DNA of 64,000 bases from Roseobacter sp. (GCA_024636495.1 JAGXGZ010000035.1:1-64000), one strand, 5' to 3'. Shown: positions 8,790 through 19,655, numbered from the stretch's first letter. Made by a program: numbers and translations. Notes: generated by a model from the sequence alone, not told the origin.

Positions 8790-11700
8790 TCAGGGCGCCT
8801 TAACAACATCCAAGGCCAATCGAAGATCCGACAGCCGCAGCAAAGGTTGTTGGTTTTTGCCCTGATCAAGTTGTGAGAACAGAGTGATATCGAAAGCAAG
8901 GAATGCACCCGGCGGGGGCGCGTTCTGGGCACCTGGATTACCCAAAGCGATCCCTTGATTGGCAAACCAGTCAGCGAGCACCGCCGCGAAAGAAGCGGTT
9001 CCATTGACGCTATCTCCGCTCGACAGCCCGACCCACGCTTCGATGGCCTCCTTCAAGCCGTCCACCGCCAAGTCGAAGGACCGCACAAGCACGACCGGCA
9101 CAAGGGGAACAAAATCAAGGGCTTGCCCAGATGACCCCGACGGTGCCCCGATGGGGAAGCCGTAGCGCACGTCAATCTTCAACCTGCGATACTCCAAAGT
9201 CGAAGCCGGGGCGTCTTTGGCAAGCGCCGACAGCGGTTCAACCCCTTCGGCGACGCCCATCATCTCTTGCAGCATCAGCTGAATATAAATCCCCAAGTCT
9301 TGGTTCTTTTTGTTCAGCACGTTGGGATATATCTGAAAAACCGTCGCGTTTTGGACAAAAGGAATCACCGGATTTGTCAGCGCAACAATCGGTGTCTGAT
9401 AGATAAACGCCCGATTCGAAAGCACAGTACCGCCCGGATATAGCTGCGCATTCCGCCGTGTCCCGATCCCGGAATTGGCGTTCTCGTAAGCCAGTGTCGT
9501 AAGCTTGCTCACCTGAACCTGATGGGTCACAAAGTTTGCGGAAAGCGGTTCGGCGGGCGTGTAAAGCGTCTTTACCAACTTGTCGCTGCTGGTCTGCGTC
9601 TGATCGGCATATGGCTTTAGCGTCGCCGGATCGAGCGCTGTCACAGTCTTTACGCCCACCCAAGGGTTGCTTTGCGTAACCAACGGATCCGGTGCAAGGG
9701 TGATCTGGCGCTGATCTGGTGCCGATTGCAAAGGATCAAGGACATCTTTGACCACATCCTGCTCCAACGTGAACAGTGGGGCAAAGCTGTCAAGTGCCTC
9801 GAAACCTGTCGGCTTCCAGTCAGAATTCGTCGCCAGTTGCGTGACAAGCGCTGCAAAGCTGGTCAAAGCATCCTGCGCACCACTGGCAGGGACGGGGCTC
9901 AGTTGGCTTTGCAACACGTCATAGCCAGCTTGGAAACGTACCAGCGCCTCGAATAACGTATAGACCGGTTCACTTAGCGAAAGATTTGCGTTGATGGGGG
10001 GGCTACCGGTGCCGCCCGTGTTGTAGATCAAGTTCAACGTAATCTCGTCACGGCTGAGCAGACGCGCCTGATAGGTCGAGGTGTAGGTCCAGTTGGTAAG
10101 CTCGGCCAGCGACTGGGGATTGTCGATCTTTTCCCCTTCTGCCTGTTGTCCCATCATGCTGGGCGGCGTCGGATATTCGCGGAAGGCCAGCGGAATGACC
10201 GTATCGCCCATCTGCGGTGCCACGGTAAAGGCATTGATAAACTGCAACCAGATCGAAGGTGGTGCCTGTTCGTCGTGACGACAGTAATCAATGGTGCGGT
10301 CTTCAAGGAAGACCTGCAAATGCGAAACGGCCCATTCAAGCGGGAACTCTTCATAGGTGTCTTCTTCGATCTTCTGATCGGTGACGCCATACAGGAAACT
10401 GGTGGTCGCCTTTTGGCCGCCCTGACCCGCAGGCACATCGACCCGCGCTGTCCCCAGACCAAACCCGCCGCCGTTCGTCTCTGGATTGGGTTGACCACCG
10501 GGGCGTCGCATCTGGCCAAACAATTGCAAACGGTTGGCCATCACGTCAGACAAGGCACTGGCGAAACTGACATCAGTCTGGACAATCGTGTTCACCGCAT
10601 AAGCGCTCCCCAGTGCTGCGCGCATCTGCTCAGCCATCAGGTTTTGGCCCTGACATAAATCAGATCCCTGACCCTGGTATGCCGCATCATCCAGTAGCCA
10701 GTGAACCTCGTTATCGGCATAAAGATCTGCGATGTTTTCGCGGGCAACCGCGATGGCGCGGTAGGCATCAGGTGCCTGCGCAAAGGCATTAGACGAGTTT
10801 TCGGCACCCAGGATGTTATCAATTGCCGCAAAGGTACTGCGCGCCAACTGGTCAAGGTCAATGTCGGAATAGACACGGCTGGCCGGCAGCCCGCCCAGAC
10901 CCGGCAGGTTGTTTGGCATCACCACCGTACCCGAGCGCAGTTTGGTATCAAGCGGCTTGGGTGCCAGATAGGCGCGCCGCGTTTTGCTCATCTGAAAGTC
11001 GGTGACATTGGACGATACGGCCCAAAGCCCCTTGGGTTGCGCCGCCGCTTTCGCGTTGCCATCGTCTTGGTCTGCAAGCGCATCAAGCGGTGCATGCGAT
11101 GGCACAACAACATTCCCCCCGTCCGCAGGCCCCGTCGCAAGCGTAAAGCCGGTGAACGCCGTTGCAAAGTCGGTTGCCAACTGTTGCAGCGCCTCTGGGT
11201 CAGACTGTGCTGGCACATTGGTCGTGACCCTTACAGCATTGGGATAGGCCGAAACATCGGGCGATACATAGTCCAGACGCCTGATGCCAAAACCAACCTC
11301 AATCTCGAAAACAAGCGGCAGTTTATCGATGGCACCCGGCACCTGAACGCTAAGTGTCGCACCGGGCAGATCGCCAGCAGCACCGGTCAGATAGCCTTCG
11401 ATCGCGGAAATCAAAGCCATCACGGCTTGAGTCTGTGCTGCATCCAAAGCGATGTCGGAGTGACCTGAATCAAGGTTGGTCGACACAAACATCTGCGTCG
11501 CAACCTTGCCATCCGGCCCTGTCGCGGCAAGCTGGTCATGAAGGGTCCGGTACATCTCGGCTGTGGCCAGCGCACTTTGCGAATTTGGCGTGGGCAATGC
11601 ATCTTTGGAAGGGCACAGATAGACACTCAGCACGCCTTTTTTGGGGGTGCCGCCCGTCGCCAGACCAGTCGCACTGTCTATCGCGGCGCAGACCGTATTG

Positions 11701-14700
11701 TCGGTTGGGTCGTCCCACGAAAGGAAGTCAAAGATCGATCTGACCCCCGACCAGTTACCCAAAGGCACCAGATCGTCAAAGAACAGGTTCGCGTGATCTT
11801 CTACCACCGTGGTAGGCCCCCCAAATGCGTTGCCATAGGCGTCAACCAGCATCGACTGAATGGAAACCGTCTCTCCGATAGAGGCATAGCGGTTAGGGTC
11901 TGTCGCGGTCGGCGGGTTGCCTGTCGCGAGCTTATACAGCGGCACAAACATACGCCAGCTTTGGGTCGGGTCCGTCTCTTGAGGTTTCTGCGGCCCCGAT
12001 GGCACGGACAAACCAGAAGCGCGATAGCCTGTGCTTTCAGGCACTTGATAGGCAATCAGACTATAAAGATTGGCAAGCTGATCCAAAACCGTGTCGCCTG
12101 TAGGCTCGGCACGCGTCATCTCGAAGCCCAGCGCGCCTGCTGCGGTCGAGACATACGTGGTCTCATCTTTGGGATCAGTGGTTTCCGCGTAATAAAGCAG
12201 ATCGTCTTGGGTATTTTGCAAGACGACAGCGTTGGCGTATTCTGGCACCGCATAGACATCGCCAGAGGCGGCAAGGTCCAGTTCGAACAGGAACGTGACT
12301 TGGGCAAAATTCTGTGATCCGAACAGGGCATCGGGCAGGCTTTTGCCATCCAAGGTTTCAAACGTCAGGTAATATCCGGTCTGGTTGGTCACGCTGGCTT
12401 GTTCAAGGATCTGCAAAAACCCTTTGGGGTCATCAGCATTTGCACCGACTGAAACCGGTTCGGGTGCCGTAAGTGCTAACGCCTCGAAGGTGGCAGGTGG
12501 TACGGATTGGGTCGTCGTGTTGGTCCGCAACACGAAAAGCTGCGTTGCAGCCGGATCAGAGATCAGCCCACCCTCAGACGCCGACGCTTGATACAACAGT
12601 TTGACGTTCTCGGCTTGCACTTGTCCGGCGATCAGTGCGGCCAACAGCTCTCGCATCGCGGTTTGTTGCGTCAGGTCAGCAGCACCCAAGGCAAAGGTCG
12701 TCGCAAGGAAATTGCCTTCTCCCGCAGGGACTTTGCGAACTGTCATCTCGACCGCGAGAGCAAAACGGGTATTCGCCGTTGGGAAAGGCGTCGTATCCGC
12801 GTCATAGGCCTTGGCCGTTTGCCGGCTCGACAGGCTCATCGACAAAGGCGCGCTGGCCTTGAGCGCGCTTAGCATCGATGCCGAGAAAGGCCGCAGCGAT
12901 TGCGCCGTCCCACCTGCAGGGGTCCACGTAATCGGGTTGGCCAGCGCAAAGGCTTGCACACCGCTTTGCAGAACATTGATTACACTCGGCGCAGTTGGCA
13001 CCGGCAACGATGTTCCAGCGATCTTGTAGGGCGTGACATGGGCCTCGGTGATGTCCCATTTCGCATCGACTGAAACCCAACTTTGCGCGCTGTCACCGCC
13101 AAGGGTCACGGTATAATCCATTACGCTGCCCACAGGGAATTCCTGCCAGATCAGCGCATATAGCGCGTTTGTCGGCTGCAACGTACCAGCGGGCAATTCC
13201 ATCCCGGCGGTCTGGGGCAACCGCAAACCAGAGCGGAAATACTGCGCCATTTGCCCGGCCACGTTGCGGATTTCACCGCTTTTGACCGAGGCAAGATAGA
13301 TATCAGACAGCTTGCCGCTTTGCGTGTCGGCATTTTGCATCTGTGTGAGCACCCCGTTCAGCGATGCACGGATCGCCGCATGAAACCAGTCGACAAACAT
13401 CATTTGGGTCAGCGGCACAGTGGTATCAGCAGCTTGTGCCAAGGCCTGATTGCCCGCACCACTTGTTGCAGTATTGGTGTAAAGTTCCGAGAAATAGGTC
13501 TGGAGTGTCGTATCGACCCAGTTCTGCGAAACATTGCTTTTGCTGGAGAACACATAGCTCAGATCGGTATCGCGGCCCGCTGTCGCCAAGCTTAGGAAGG
13601 GCGGCATCGGGAAGACGGTAGCGTATTTATTCTCTTTTTCCGCATCGGCCACACTGCCATCATCCGCAGGCAGGCTGACGATATCCAAGGTGAACATCTG
13701 CCCCAGCCCCGCCAACAAGGCATCATAGGTCAAACCGCCGACCAGCAAATCGGGATGCTGGTTCAGACCGTTGATCTGTTCCTGGGTGATCACACCCTCC
13801 CATTTTTCCAGACCCAATGCACCATTCAGCGCCCATGCCAGCAGCTGTGCGGTCATGGTTTCAAATGGCTTGAGGGTTTCAAGCGTCGCCGTCGAAGGGT
13901 CGGCAAGATACTCCATCGTTAACGAAACAGCGAACCACGGATCACCCACGGAGCTGGTGTCTGTCCAAACCGTCGTAAATTCCGGTGTCATCAGGCTGGA
14001 CAACTTTGGGGTCAGCCCCGTCTGCAAACCAAAGTTCGGGTTCCACGGTGCCGTTGCCAGCGCGGCCAGGTTGCTGCGCATGGCCAACGCCTGAACATGG
14101 GCCGAGTTGTCTTGAGAAATGAGCTGCCATTCGAAACGGAAGCTGGCCTTGAACGAGAAACTGATCGTGATTTTGAAGAGGCCAAGGTTGATCCGAACCG
14201 AGACGCTGACCGTCAGGCTTGCTTCGACATACAGCAGCAAATCGCCACCTGCGCCCGCTTCAAGCAAAAGCTGCATCCCGACAGACGCCTGAATGCGCAC
14301 GTTGACGCTGGCTTTGATGATCGCAAAATCGATCGAGCCATAGATTTCACCGATAACCCCGAACTGCCCCTTGAGCGCCAGCGCCTTGGGCGTAGTCAGC
14401 CAGTCAACAACATCTTCTTGCGCGGAATTATAGGCATAATAGCCAATCGCCCCCTCGATGATCCCGAAGAAGGTCAGGCTGACCCCGGCCTTTAATGGCC
14501 CCGAGACAAAGTTTTTGCCGACCCCCATGCGCGCGCCAAATCCTGCGGCTAGGATCGTGTCATAGTTCTTTTGAACAAAGGTATTGTCCGTGGCCGAGCT
14601 AAGCTTGGCAATGTAGAAACCACCGGATCCGGTGACCGGAACCGGACCGGCAAAGGCCTCGACACGAAAACAAACGGACCAATCGTCATTGGCAGGAAAT

Positions 14701-17700
14701 CCCAGATCAACCTTGAAGTCGCTGTTTGTGTAGATTGACAACTTTAGGGAAGGCAAGGTCAGGCTGGCAGCACCCGCCCGAAAGGTCCGCAAAGTGTCGG
14801 GCAATGTAAAGTTGATAAAGAACAGCCCCACATCGTCGCTGACCTTGGTATAGGTAATCTCGAAACTCAGGCCCTTGATGCTGCCCTTGGTGATGTAGAT
14901 TTTCAAAGAGTAGAACGGTGTCGCATCGTAAAAGACAAAGCCAAGACCGACGATATCAAGCAACACAACATTTGATACGATGATCCAGCCACCGTCGGGC
15001 TTGTAGACCTTGTCATAATCGCCAGCCTTGATCGCGGCCCAGAAATCCTTGCGCATGTAGGCCAGGAACGCGTCGAAATTATCCAGTTTTGCATCCGGGC
15101 CAACCCTTTGCCCGACGCCCAGATAATCCAGTTTGATCAGGCTTGATCCCTCGTCGCCGCTTTTACCCTTTTCGGCCAATGCAACTGGAGTTTGATCGCC
15201 AAATTCACGCTCTAAAGTTTCAGTTACCTGCACTCGCGACACGGCCTCAAGTGCTTCCATCGGGCCATCCATCGAGATAGCCTGAGTTTTCTCCTTGGGG
15301 TCTTGCGCGTTCAATGCGGCAATCCACCCGATCTTGTTTTCGCCTTTGGTAGGTGCAAACAACGCCAGATCGAAAAAGATATTGCCCGGCGGGATGCGGG
15401 TGCCCAAAATCTCCATATAGGAATCGTGCATCGACAGAACCAACAGCTTGTCAGTTGAATTCGTTACATATTTCAGCTGGAATTCCTTGATCGAGATTTT
15501 CAGAACACCTTCGATCGTAAGTTCAAGCTTGCCGTCTGCCTCGGGCATTTGAATGCCGAACACCAGGGCGTTTGGATTGGGTCCGGATGGCGGCTGCCAG
15601 CCTAGGATCATCGAAAACTTGAATGCCGACAGATCCCCGACAAGGCCGCCCAAACTGCCAAGATCCAGATCGAAAATCAGGGCAAAATTGAAAGTCGGGC
15701 TGGTGTCCACCTGCCCCAGACTGTTCAGGCTGACGCCGAAATAATCCAGATCCGAAATATTTTGTCCGTTTTCGCTGTACAGAAAGCTTTTCAACTTGAA
15801 CGGCAGCAACGCCAGCAAACTGTCATCCTCGGTTCGCTGTTTGGTTGCACCAAAATCAAAGCGCAGATTGCCGGGTGCAAAGTTCATCGACAAGTCTTGC
15901 GTTCTGGGCTGTTCCTTCGGCTCAAGTACAAGCTGATAGCTCATCTCGATCCCCAGGTCGGCAAAAGACAGTTTTTCGAAACTGAACATATCAAGGAAAT
16001 CAAGTTGGTTGAATTCCATGCTGCCCCAGATCGCAAAGCGCGAACTGATCGTGCTTGTCGTGGCGTTTCCACTTTCTTCTTCGGTGGCCGAAAACTGGAC
16101 TTTGTCGAATGTGATCTTTTTCAAATAAGTGTTGGTATCAAAGGTAAATTCATACTTTTTTTTCGCAACAAACGAATAGGTTTGCGCCCCGTCGTGTTCG
16201 GAATAGCTGCCGTTGATTTTGATGATATTATCTTTGGCGGGTTCGCTAGCGTCCAGTTCCCCCAAGTTTACGCCGACGGCAAACAGGTTGTTCACGCTCA
16301 GATCGACCTCGGCATCAAAACTGGCCAGTGCGTTGTTTTCAAACAGGGCACGCAGGTAGATCACCTTGAAACCATAGCACGTCAGCCCGTCTTTGCCGCA
16401 AGGGTAGATGCTGTCGAGAATGTCCAGGTCGCGGGCCAGACCAGCGTCAGACCGGGTCTGCAAGGACGTCGTGCTGGCCCCTGAATCCTCATAATCCACC
16501 AGTGCAAATATCGAACTGGAATCAAGCGTTACGCTATCGCCCGTGCCGGTATCCGAGATGGAAACGCCCACGTGATGCGCCCGAAACGCATCAACATTGC
16601 TGACGGTGTTGCCGTCTTTGTCTTCACGCACCATGCCACCCATAAGCGCTTTGATCACTGCGGGCAGGTCTTGCAGGTCAAGCGCCGTATTCAGCGCCAA
16701 AAGCCCCGTAAAATTGGGGTCATTCACAACCTGAACGAAGTTGTAATAGATCGAGGAACGGCCCTCTTTGTCGACGGCGGCCTCGGCTTTTGTGATGATC
16801 TTGAGGATGTCTGTCTGGCGCGTGCTTGGATCAGACGAAAATGTGTGGGCGGCCTCCCAGATCGACTGGTCTTGGGCCAATTCCTTGATCGATCTATCGC
16901 GGAAGAATTTCAGGATGATGATGGGCGGAACACCATCAGGGTCAGCGCCTTGTAGCCGTAGATCAAACAACCAATCGGCCAGCTCGACCGTGGCGTCTGC
17001 TGTATCAAAATTAAACAATGGTGCGGCGCCAGATGTATCCTGATCAATGACCATAAATATCTGGTTCTGATACAGCGCCGACCGCAACGCATCGCCCATA
17101 TCCTGAAACCGAAGCGTTCTTTTCGTCTGTGTCCCGCTGATGGCAAAAGACGTTTCCCGCCAAACGCTGTTTGTATCAAAGCCACCTACAAGGCCCAGTG
17201 GCGTCATGTTCAGCACCAGATCGTCTGACGCCGCGTTTGTCGAAACCACCATCGGGGCAAAGCTGCGGGTTGGGTTGGCATTGCTCAAGACCTGACGGCG
17301 TGCAGGGTTTATCGCTTTGCTTTCAAGAAGTTGGAATTCTGCTGCATCGGTGTCTGAAAGCCCGCTCAGCCCGCCATAAGGGACCAGCGGCACTTGCGGG
17401 CTGGGTTGCAACGCCGCTTCAGACCCAAGCGCGGGCCAGGCTGCGATCGGTTTGAACTTTAGCTTGTAGGCGTCGTTGCCTGTCCCGCCCCCGGTTTGAC
17501 CATCATTCTCAAAAATGGGGCTGCCCTGCGGTTGGCTGAAATAGGTGTTCTGCGCCTTGGCCGAAGACAAACTGACCCAAGAGGTTGTCGCATCCCCGCC
17601 CAGATACCGCGCGGGTGTTTTGGCGCTTGCTGACTGGTTCACCATGAAGGCCGGTTGCAGCGGCCAAAAGTGCAAGACATCATCGTTCGCGAATGAAAAC

Positions 17701-18698
17701 ACCTCGGTCGAGGAGTAGCCGCATATGATCTCTCCCTGCGCGGCTTCGCCATTTTGCGACAGGGTTAACGCCCCCATGGGTGTCAGATAATACGCCTGCT
17801 GCTGACCCGTGGCAGTGACCGGGCGGTCAGCCAAAACAAAACGTGTGCTGACCTTTTGTGGGTCTTGCGTGCCGTCGCGCGGCGCAAGGCTGATCTGTCG
17901 CCCCAGTGTCGTCGTAAACCCGGACAACAGCGCCTTGTCGGTCAGCTCGAAATAGGTCCGTGTGGGATCAAGTTGCTGCGCAGGGTCGGCAAATGCCGTC
18001 ACCCCCAGCGCGCCGCCAGATCCGCCAGACAAAAACGTAGGATAGCGCAACGCAAGCGCATCCTGCCCGTTTTGCGGAGGCCCGAAATACATCGGCCCGG
18101 TTTCAAACGCAGCCTGATCATCAAGATCAAGCGACAAATCGGTGCGCATCACACCCGGCGTTGGACCGTCCAACGGGATGATCAGATCCCCCGTTGGAAT
18201 GATCTGGCGCGCGGTCCCGCCTGCCGGGCTTGGCAGCCAACTGACGGTCACCTGAGACCCGACAATCAGGTTTTGGATGCGGAAGATTGAAGTCGCTTCA
18301 TCATAGGTAACAGCGACCCGCTGGTTTGACGGCTGCATGACCCGAAAAATGATGTTTCGAAATGCAAAATCCTGCCCGCCATTCAGGGTCTGGGAGCCGC
18401 CCGATCCGGTAACGCTTAGAAAGCCAAGTCCACTACCGTCAGCGTCGAAAAATCCAAACCTGCGGTTCGAGACATTCTTCATCTGGGTTTTTACCTGATC
18501 GCTGAACGCCGACCAACCAGCACCTCGGTCCGCCGCTGGAAAGAAAGCATAATACGAATCCGCATTGTTGAAACTGGTGCCAAGATTGATTTTGTCAGGC
18601 CGTTGGTTGCCATAAAGCAATGCGCCCCAGGTCGCGTCCTGAGGGCGTGACGGATCGACAAGGTAAAGACCGGTATCAGCAAGCTGGTGAAGTTCCAT
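8790..18698 (-). CDS. Giant protein of unknown function, 3302 aa
   Basis: I do not recognise this protein. It is one uninterrupted 9.9-kb frame starting at an ATG with an AAGGAAT Shine-Dalgarno (a GTG one codon earlier is less likely). No signal peptide, clear transmembrane helix, RTX nonapeptides, Walker motif or conserved enzymatic motif is visible. The composition is rich in Ala, Ser, Thr, Asp, Gln and Leu, with only about ten cysteines. The N-terminal 700 residues look like mixed beta-rich domains. About residues 750-1550 contain long alternating hydrophobic/polar stretches (for example LTVSVSVRINLGLFKITISF near residue 1505), as in amphipathic beta-sheet or groove proteins. The C-terminal half is a series of alpha/beta segments with no repeat I can delimit. 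It is the last gene of a three-gene unit with the two paralogues at 18755 and 19656, 56 bp downstream of the nearer one, and ends at a bidirectional terminator. Codon usage looks native. A structural, cell-surface or lipid-handling role is possible but unproven. Confidence 0.85.
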   Translation of the reverse strand: MELHQLADTGLYLVDPSRPQDATWGALLYGNQRPDKINLGTSFNNADSYYAFFPAADRGAGWSAFSDQVKTQMKNVSNRRFGFFDADGSGLGFLSVTGSGGSQTLNGGQDFAFRNIIFRVMQPSNQRVAVTYDEATSIFRIQNLIVGSQVTVSWLPSPAGGTARQIIPTGDLIIPLDGPTPGVMRTDLSLDLDDQAAFETGPMYFGPPQNGQDALALRYPTFLSGGSGGALGVTAFADPAQQLDPTRTYFELTDKALLSGFTTTLGRQISLAPRDGTQDPQKVSTRFVLADRPVTATGQQQAYYLTPMGALTLSQNGEAAQGEIICGYSSTEVFSFANDDVLHFWPLQPAFMVNQSASAKTPARYLGGDATTSWVSLSSAKAQNTYFSQPQGSPIFENDGQTGGGTGNDAYKLKFKPIAAWPALGSEAALQPSPQVPLVPYGGLSGLSDTDAAEFQLLESKAINPARRQVLSNANPTRSFAPMVVSTNAASDDLVLNMTPLGLVGGFDTNSVWRETSFAISGTQTKRTLRFQDMGDALRSALYQNQIFMVIDQDTSGAAPLFNFDTADATVELADWLFDLRLQGADPDGVPPIIILKFFRDRSIKELAQDQSIWEAAHTFSSDPSTRQTDILKIITKAEAAVDKEGRSSIYYNFVQVVNDPNFTGLLALNTALDLQDLPAVIKALMGGMVREDKDGNTVSNVDAFRAHHVGVSISDTGTGDSVTLDSSSIFALVDYEDSGASTTSLQTRSDAGLARDLDILDSIYPCGKDGLTCYGFKVIYLRALFENNALASFDAEVDLSVNNLFAVGVNLGELDASEPAKDNIIKINGSYSEHDGAQTYSFVAKKKYEFTFDTNTYLKKITFDKVQFSATEEESGNATTSTISSRFAIWGSMEFNQLDFLDMFSFEKLSFADLGIEMSYQLVLEPKEQPRTQDLSMNFAPGNLRFDFGATKQRTEDDSLLALLPFKLKSFLYSENGQNISDLDYFGVSLNSLGQVDTSPTFNFALIFDLDLGSLGGLVGDLSAFKFSMILGWQPPSGPNPNALVFGIQMPEADGKLELTIEGVLKISIKEFQLKYVTNSTDKLLVLSMHDSYMEILGTRIPPGNIFFDLALFAPTKGENKIGWIAALNAQDPKEKTQAISMDGPMEALEAVSRVQVTETLEREFGDQTPVALAEKGKSGDEGSSLIKLDYLGVGQRVGPDAKLDNFDAFLAYMRKDFWAAIKAGDYDKVYKPDGGWIIVSNVVLLDIVGLGFVFYDATPFYSLKIYITKGSIKGLSFEITYTKVSDDVGLFFINFTLPDTLRTFRAGAASLTLPSLKLSIYTNSDFKVDLGFPANDDWSVCFRVEAFAGPVPVTGSGGFYIAKLSSATDNTFVQKNYDTILAAGFGARMGVGKNFVSGPLKAGVSLTFFGIIEGAIGYYAYNSAQEDVVDWLTTPKALALKGQFGVIGEIYGSIDFAIIKASVNVRIQASVGMQLLLEAGAGGDLLLYVEASLTVSVSVRINLGLFKITISFSFKASFRFEWQLISQDNSAHVQALAMRSNLAALATAPWNPNFGLQTGLTPKLSSLMTPEFTTVWTDTSSVGDPWFAVSLTMEYLADPSTATLETLKPFETMTAQLLAWALNGALGLEKWEGVITQEQINGLNQHPDLLVGGLTYDALLAGLGQMFTLDIVSLPADDGSVADAEKENKYATVFPMPPFLSLATAGRDTDLSYVFSSKSNVSQNWVDTTLQTYFSELYTNTATSGAGNQALAQAADTTVPLTQMMFVDWFHAAIRASLNGVLTQMQNADTQSGKLSDIYLASVKSGEIRNVAGQMAQYFRSGLRLPQTAGMELPAGTLQPTNALYALIWQEFPVGSVMDYTVTLGGDSAQSWVSVDAKWDITEAHVTPYKIAGTSLPVPTAPSVINVLQSGVQAFALANPITWTPAGGTAQSLRPFSASMLSALKASAPLSMSLSSRQTAKAYDADTTPFPTANTRFALAVEMTVRKVPAGEGNFLATTFALGAADLTQQTAMRELLAALIAGQVQAENVKLLYQASASEGGLISDPAATQLFVLRTNTTTQSVPPATFEALALTAPEPVSVGANADDPKGFLQILEQASVTNQTGYYLTFETLDGKSLPDALFGSQNFAQVTFLFELDLAASGDVYAVPEYANAVVLQNTQDDLLYYAETTDPKDETTYVSTAAGALGFEMTRAEPTGDTVLDQLANLYSLIAYQVPESTGYRASGLSVPSGPQKPQETDPTQSWRMFVPLYKLATGNPPTATDPNRYASIGETVSIQSMLVDAYGNAFGGPTTVVEDHANLFFDDLVPLGNWSGVRSIFDFLSWDDPTDNTVCAAIDSATGLATGGTPKKGVLSVYLCPSKDALPTPNSQSALATAEMYRTLHDQLAATGPDGKVATQMFVSTNLDSGHSDIALDAAQTQAVMALISAIEGYLTGAAGDLPGATLSVQVPGAIDKLPLVFEIEVGFGIRRLDYVSPDVSAYPNAVRVTTNVPAQSDPEALQQLATDFATAFTGFTLATGPADGGNVVVPSHAPLDALADQDDGNAKAAAQPKGLWAVSSNVTDFQMSKTRRAYLAPKPLDTKLRSGTVVMPNNLPGLGGLPASRVYSDIDLDQLARSTFAAIDNILGAENSSNAFAQAPDAYRAIAVARENIADLYADNEVHWLLDDAAYQGQGSDLCQGQNLMAEQMRAALGSAYAVNTIVQTDVSFASALSDVMANRLQLFGQMRRPGGQPNPETNGGGFGLGTARVDVPAGQGGQKATTSFLYGVTDQKIEEDTYEEFPLEWAVSHLQVFLEDRTIDYCRHDEQAPPSIWLQFINAFTVAPQMGDTVIPLAFREYPTPPSMMGQQAEGEKIDNPQSLAELTNWTYTSTYQARLLSRDEITLNLIYNTGGTGSPPINANLSLSEPVYTLFEALVRFQAGYDVLQSQLSPVPASGAQDALTSFAALVTQLATNSDWKPTGFEALDSFAPLFTLEQDVVKDVLDPLQSAPDQRQITLAPDPLVTQSNPWVGVKTVTALDPATLKPYADQTQTSSDKLVKTLYTPAEPLSANFVTHQVQVSKLTTLAYENANSGIGTRRNAQLYPGGTVLSNRAFIYQTPIVALTNPVIPFVQNATVFQIYPNVLNKKNQDLGIYIQLMLQEMMGVAEGVEPLSALAKDAPASTLEYRRLKIDVRYGFPIGAPSGSSGQALDFVPLVPVVLVRSFDLAVDGLKEAIEAWVGLSSGDSVNGTASFAAVLADWFANQGIALGNPGAQNAPPPGAFLAFDITLFSQLDQGKNQQPLLRLSDLRLALDVVKAP

Positions 18699-18754
18699 CA
18701 CATATTCCTTTTAATACAATGTACCCGCTTGGCGGAAATGCAGGTCGATAAGGT

Positions 18755-19537
18755 CTATTCGGTATGTTTCTTAAAAAATGACTTGAGCCGCTTAGGGCTG
18801 AGCGGACGAACGATATTTTCCACAGCAACTTTGCTTTTCACAAAAAGGGCCGAGATTGCCGAAAGCCCCTGCAACCCAATTTGCCCATTCAGGGAATTAT
18901 CAAGACTGTCCGCCGACATCCAAACCCACGTTTGATCATCCCCTTTGACCGCAGGGTCGACAAAAGTCTGATAGGCGATCTCTTGAATATCTACAGTGCC
19001 GTCGGCATTTGCAGTGGGGCCAAATTTTTGGACCTGCCCCTCGAAAAGCCCTGTCGCTTTGTTTAATACTCGAACAATCGCGCAGGCTTTGCGTATCTGG
19101 AAACTCACTAACTGACTGGTTTTATCGACCAGCGTTAGCTGGCTCCAACCCGTCGGCGGGACGGCGTGATACCGCGTGTGTTTGGGCAGATCATGGAGCA
19201 ACCCATCAGCTGGCAAAACCACGTTTAACAGCCCTTGCGTATTGGTCGGCATCGTAGCGCTGACAAGGACTGCATCAACCGTCGCAGCGCTGGCAGCCCC
19301 CAAAGAAAGCGTCAGAAAATCCGTGTCCGACCCAGAGACGAAAGCAAGCGCAGCTGGGCCACCATTACCTGTTGTTCCCGGCAAATTGACATGCGCCGGG
19401 GGGACGTCATTGCTCCACACCACGATCACATCAGCGATCTGATCGTTTTGCGACGAGTTGTATAATAGCGCGACATACAATTCCCCTTTGGTCAAGGCAG
19501 CACATCGGGCGGACTGCCCGCCCTGCAACGTCACCAA
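18755..19537 (-). CDS. Unknown beta-rich protein, paralogue of the gene at 19656 (start uncertain)
   Basis: About 260 aa, clearly homologous to its upstream neighbour: both share VIWSN / VVWSN, VPGTT / LPGTT, FVSGTDT / FVSGSDT, a MPT-T-GL-N-LP-DG block, VPP--W, KMGPTAN / KFGPTAN and a WVWM-ADS-DNS block. The function is unknown. It has a 33-residue C-terminal extension the neighbour lacks, ending in a basic segment (PLSPKRLKSFFKKHTE). The 5' end is odd. The only conventional start downstream of the in-frame TAG at 19573 is a TTG at 19537 (or the next-codon GTG), which cuts into the conserved WN-G motif. Homology continues upstream through IDWNDGRL to that TAG. A good AGGAGG lies at the TAG, so initiation at an ATT (19558) or ACG (19561), or a decayed start, must be considered. 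No signal peptide is seen. Confidence 0.65.
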   Translation of the reverse strand: MVTLQGGQSARCAALTKGELYVALLYNSSQNDQIADVIVVWSNDVPPAHVNLPGTTGNGGPAALAFVSGSDTDFLTLSLGAASAATVDAVLVSATMPTNTQGLLNVVLPADGLLHDLPKHTRYHAVPPTGWSQLTLVDKTSQLVSFQIRKACAIVRVLNKATGLFEGQVQKFGPTANADGTVDIQEIAYQTFVDPAVKGDDQTWVWMSADSLDNSLNGQIGLQGLSAISALFVKSKVAVENIVRPLSPKRLKSFFKKHTE

Positions 19538-19588
19538 CCGACCGTCGTTCCAATCAATCGTCGAAGCGTCCTACCTCCTGCATCAGGC

Positions 19589-19618
19589 GATGCCGGGTCC
19601 TTGGAGAACCCCGGCATC
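19589..19618. other. 9-bp perfect hairpin between the two paralogues
   Basis: GATGCCGGG (19589-19597) pairs with CCCGGCATC (19610-19618) around a 12-nt loop, just upstream of the AGGAGG of the second paralogue. There is no T-run on the coding (minus) strand, so it may be an attenuator or mRNA-stability structure rather than a full terminator. Confidence 0.5.
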
Positions 19619-19655
19619 TCCACTTTGCTAATCCTGCAGCGCCGCTATGAACGGA

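Noticed and set aside
10701-11468. Plus-strand frames inside the giant gene (for example 255 codons)
   Set aside because: They lie opposite an uninterrupted 9.9-kb frame, have shadow-type composition rich in Arg, Cys and His, and no ribosome-binding site.
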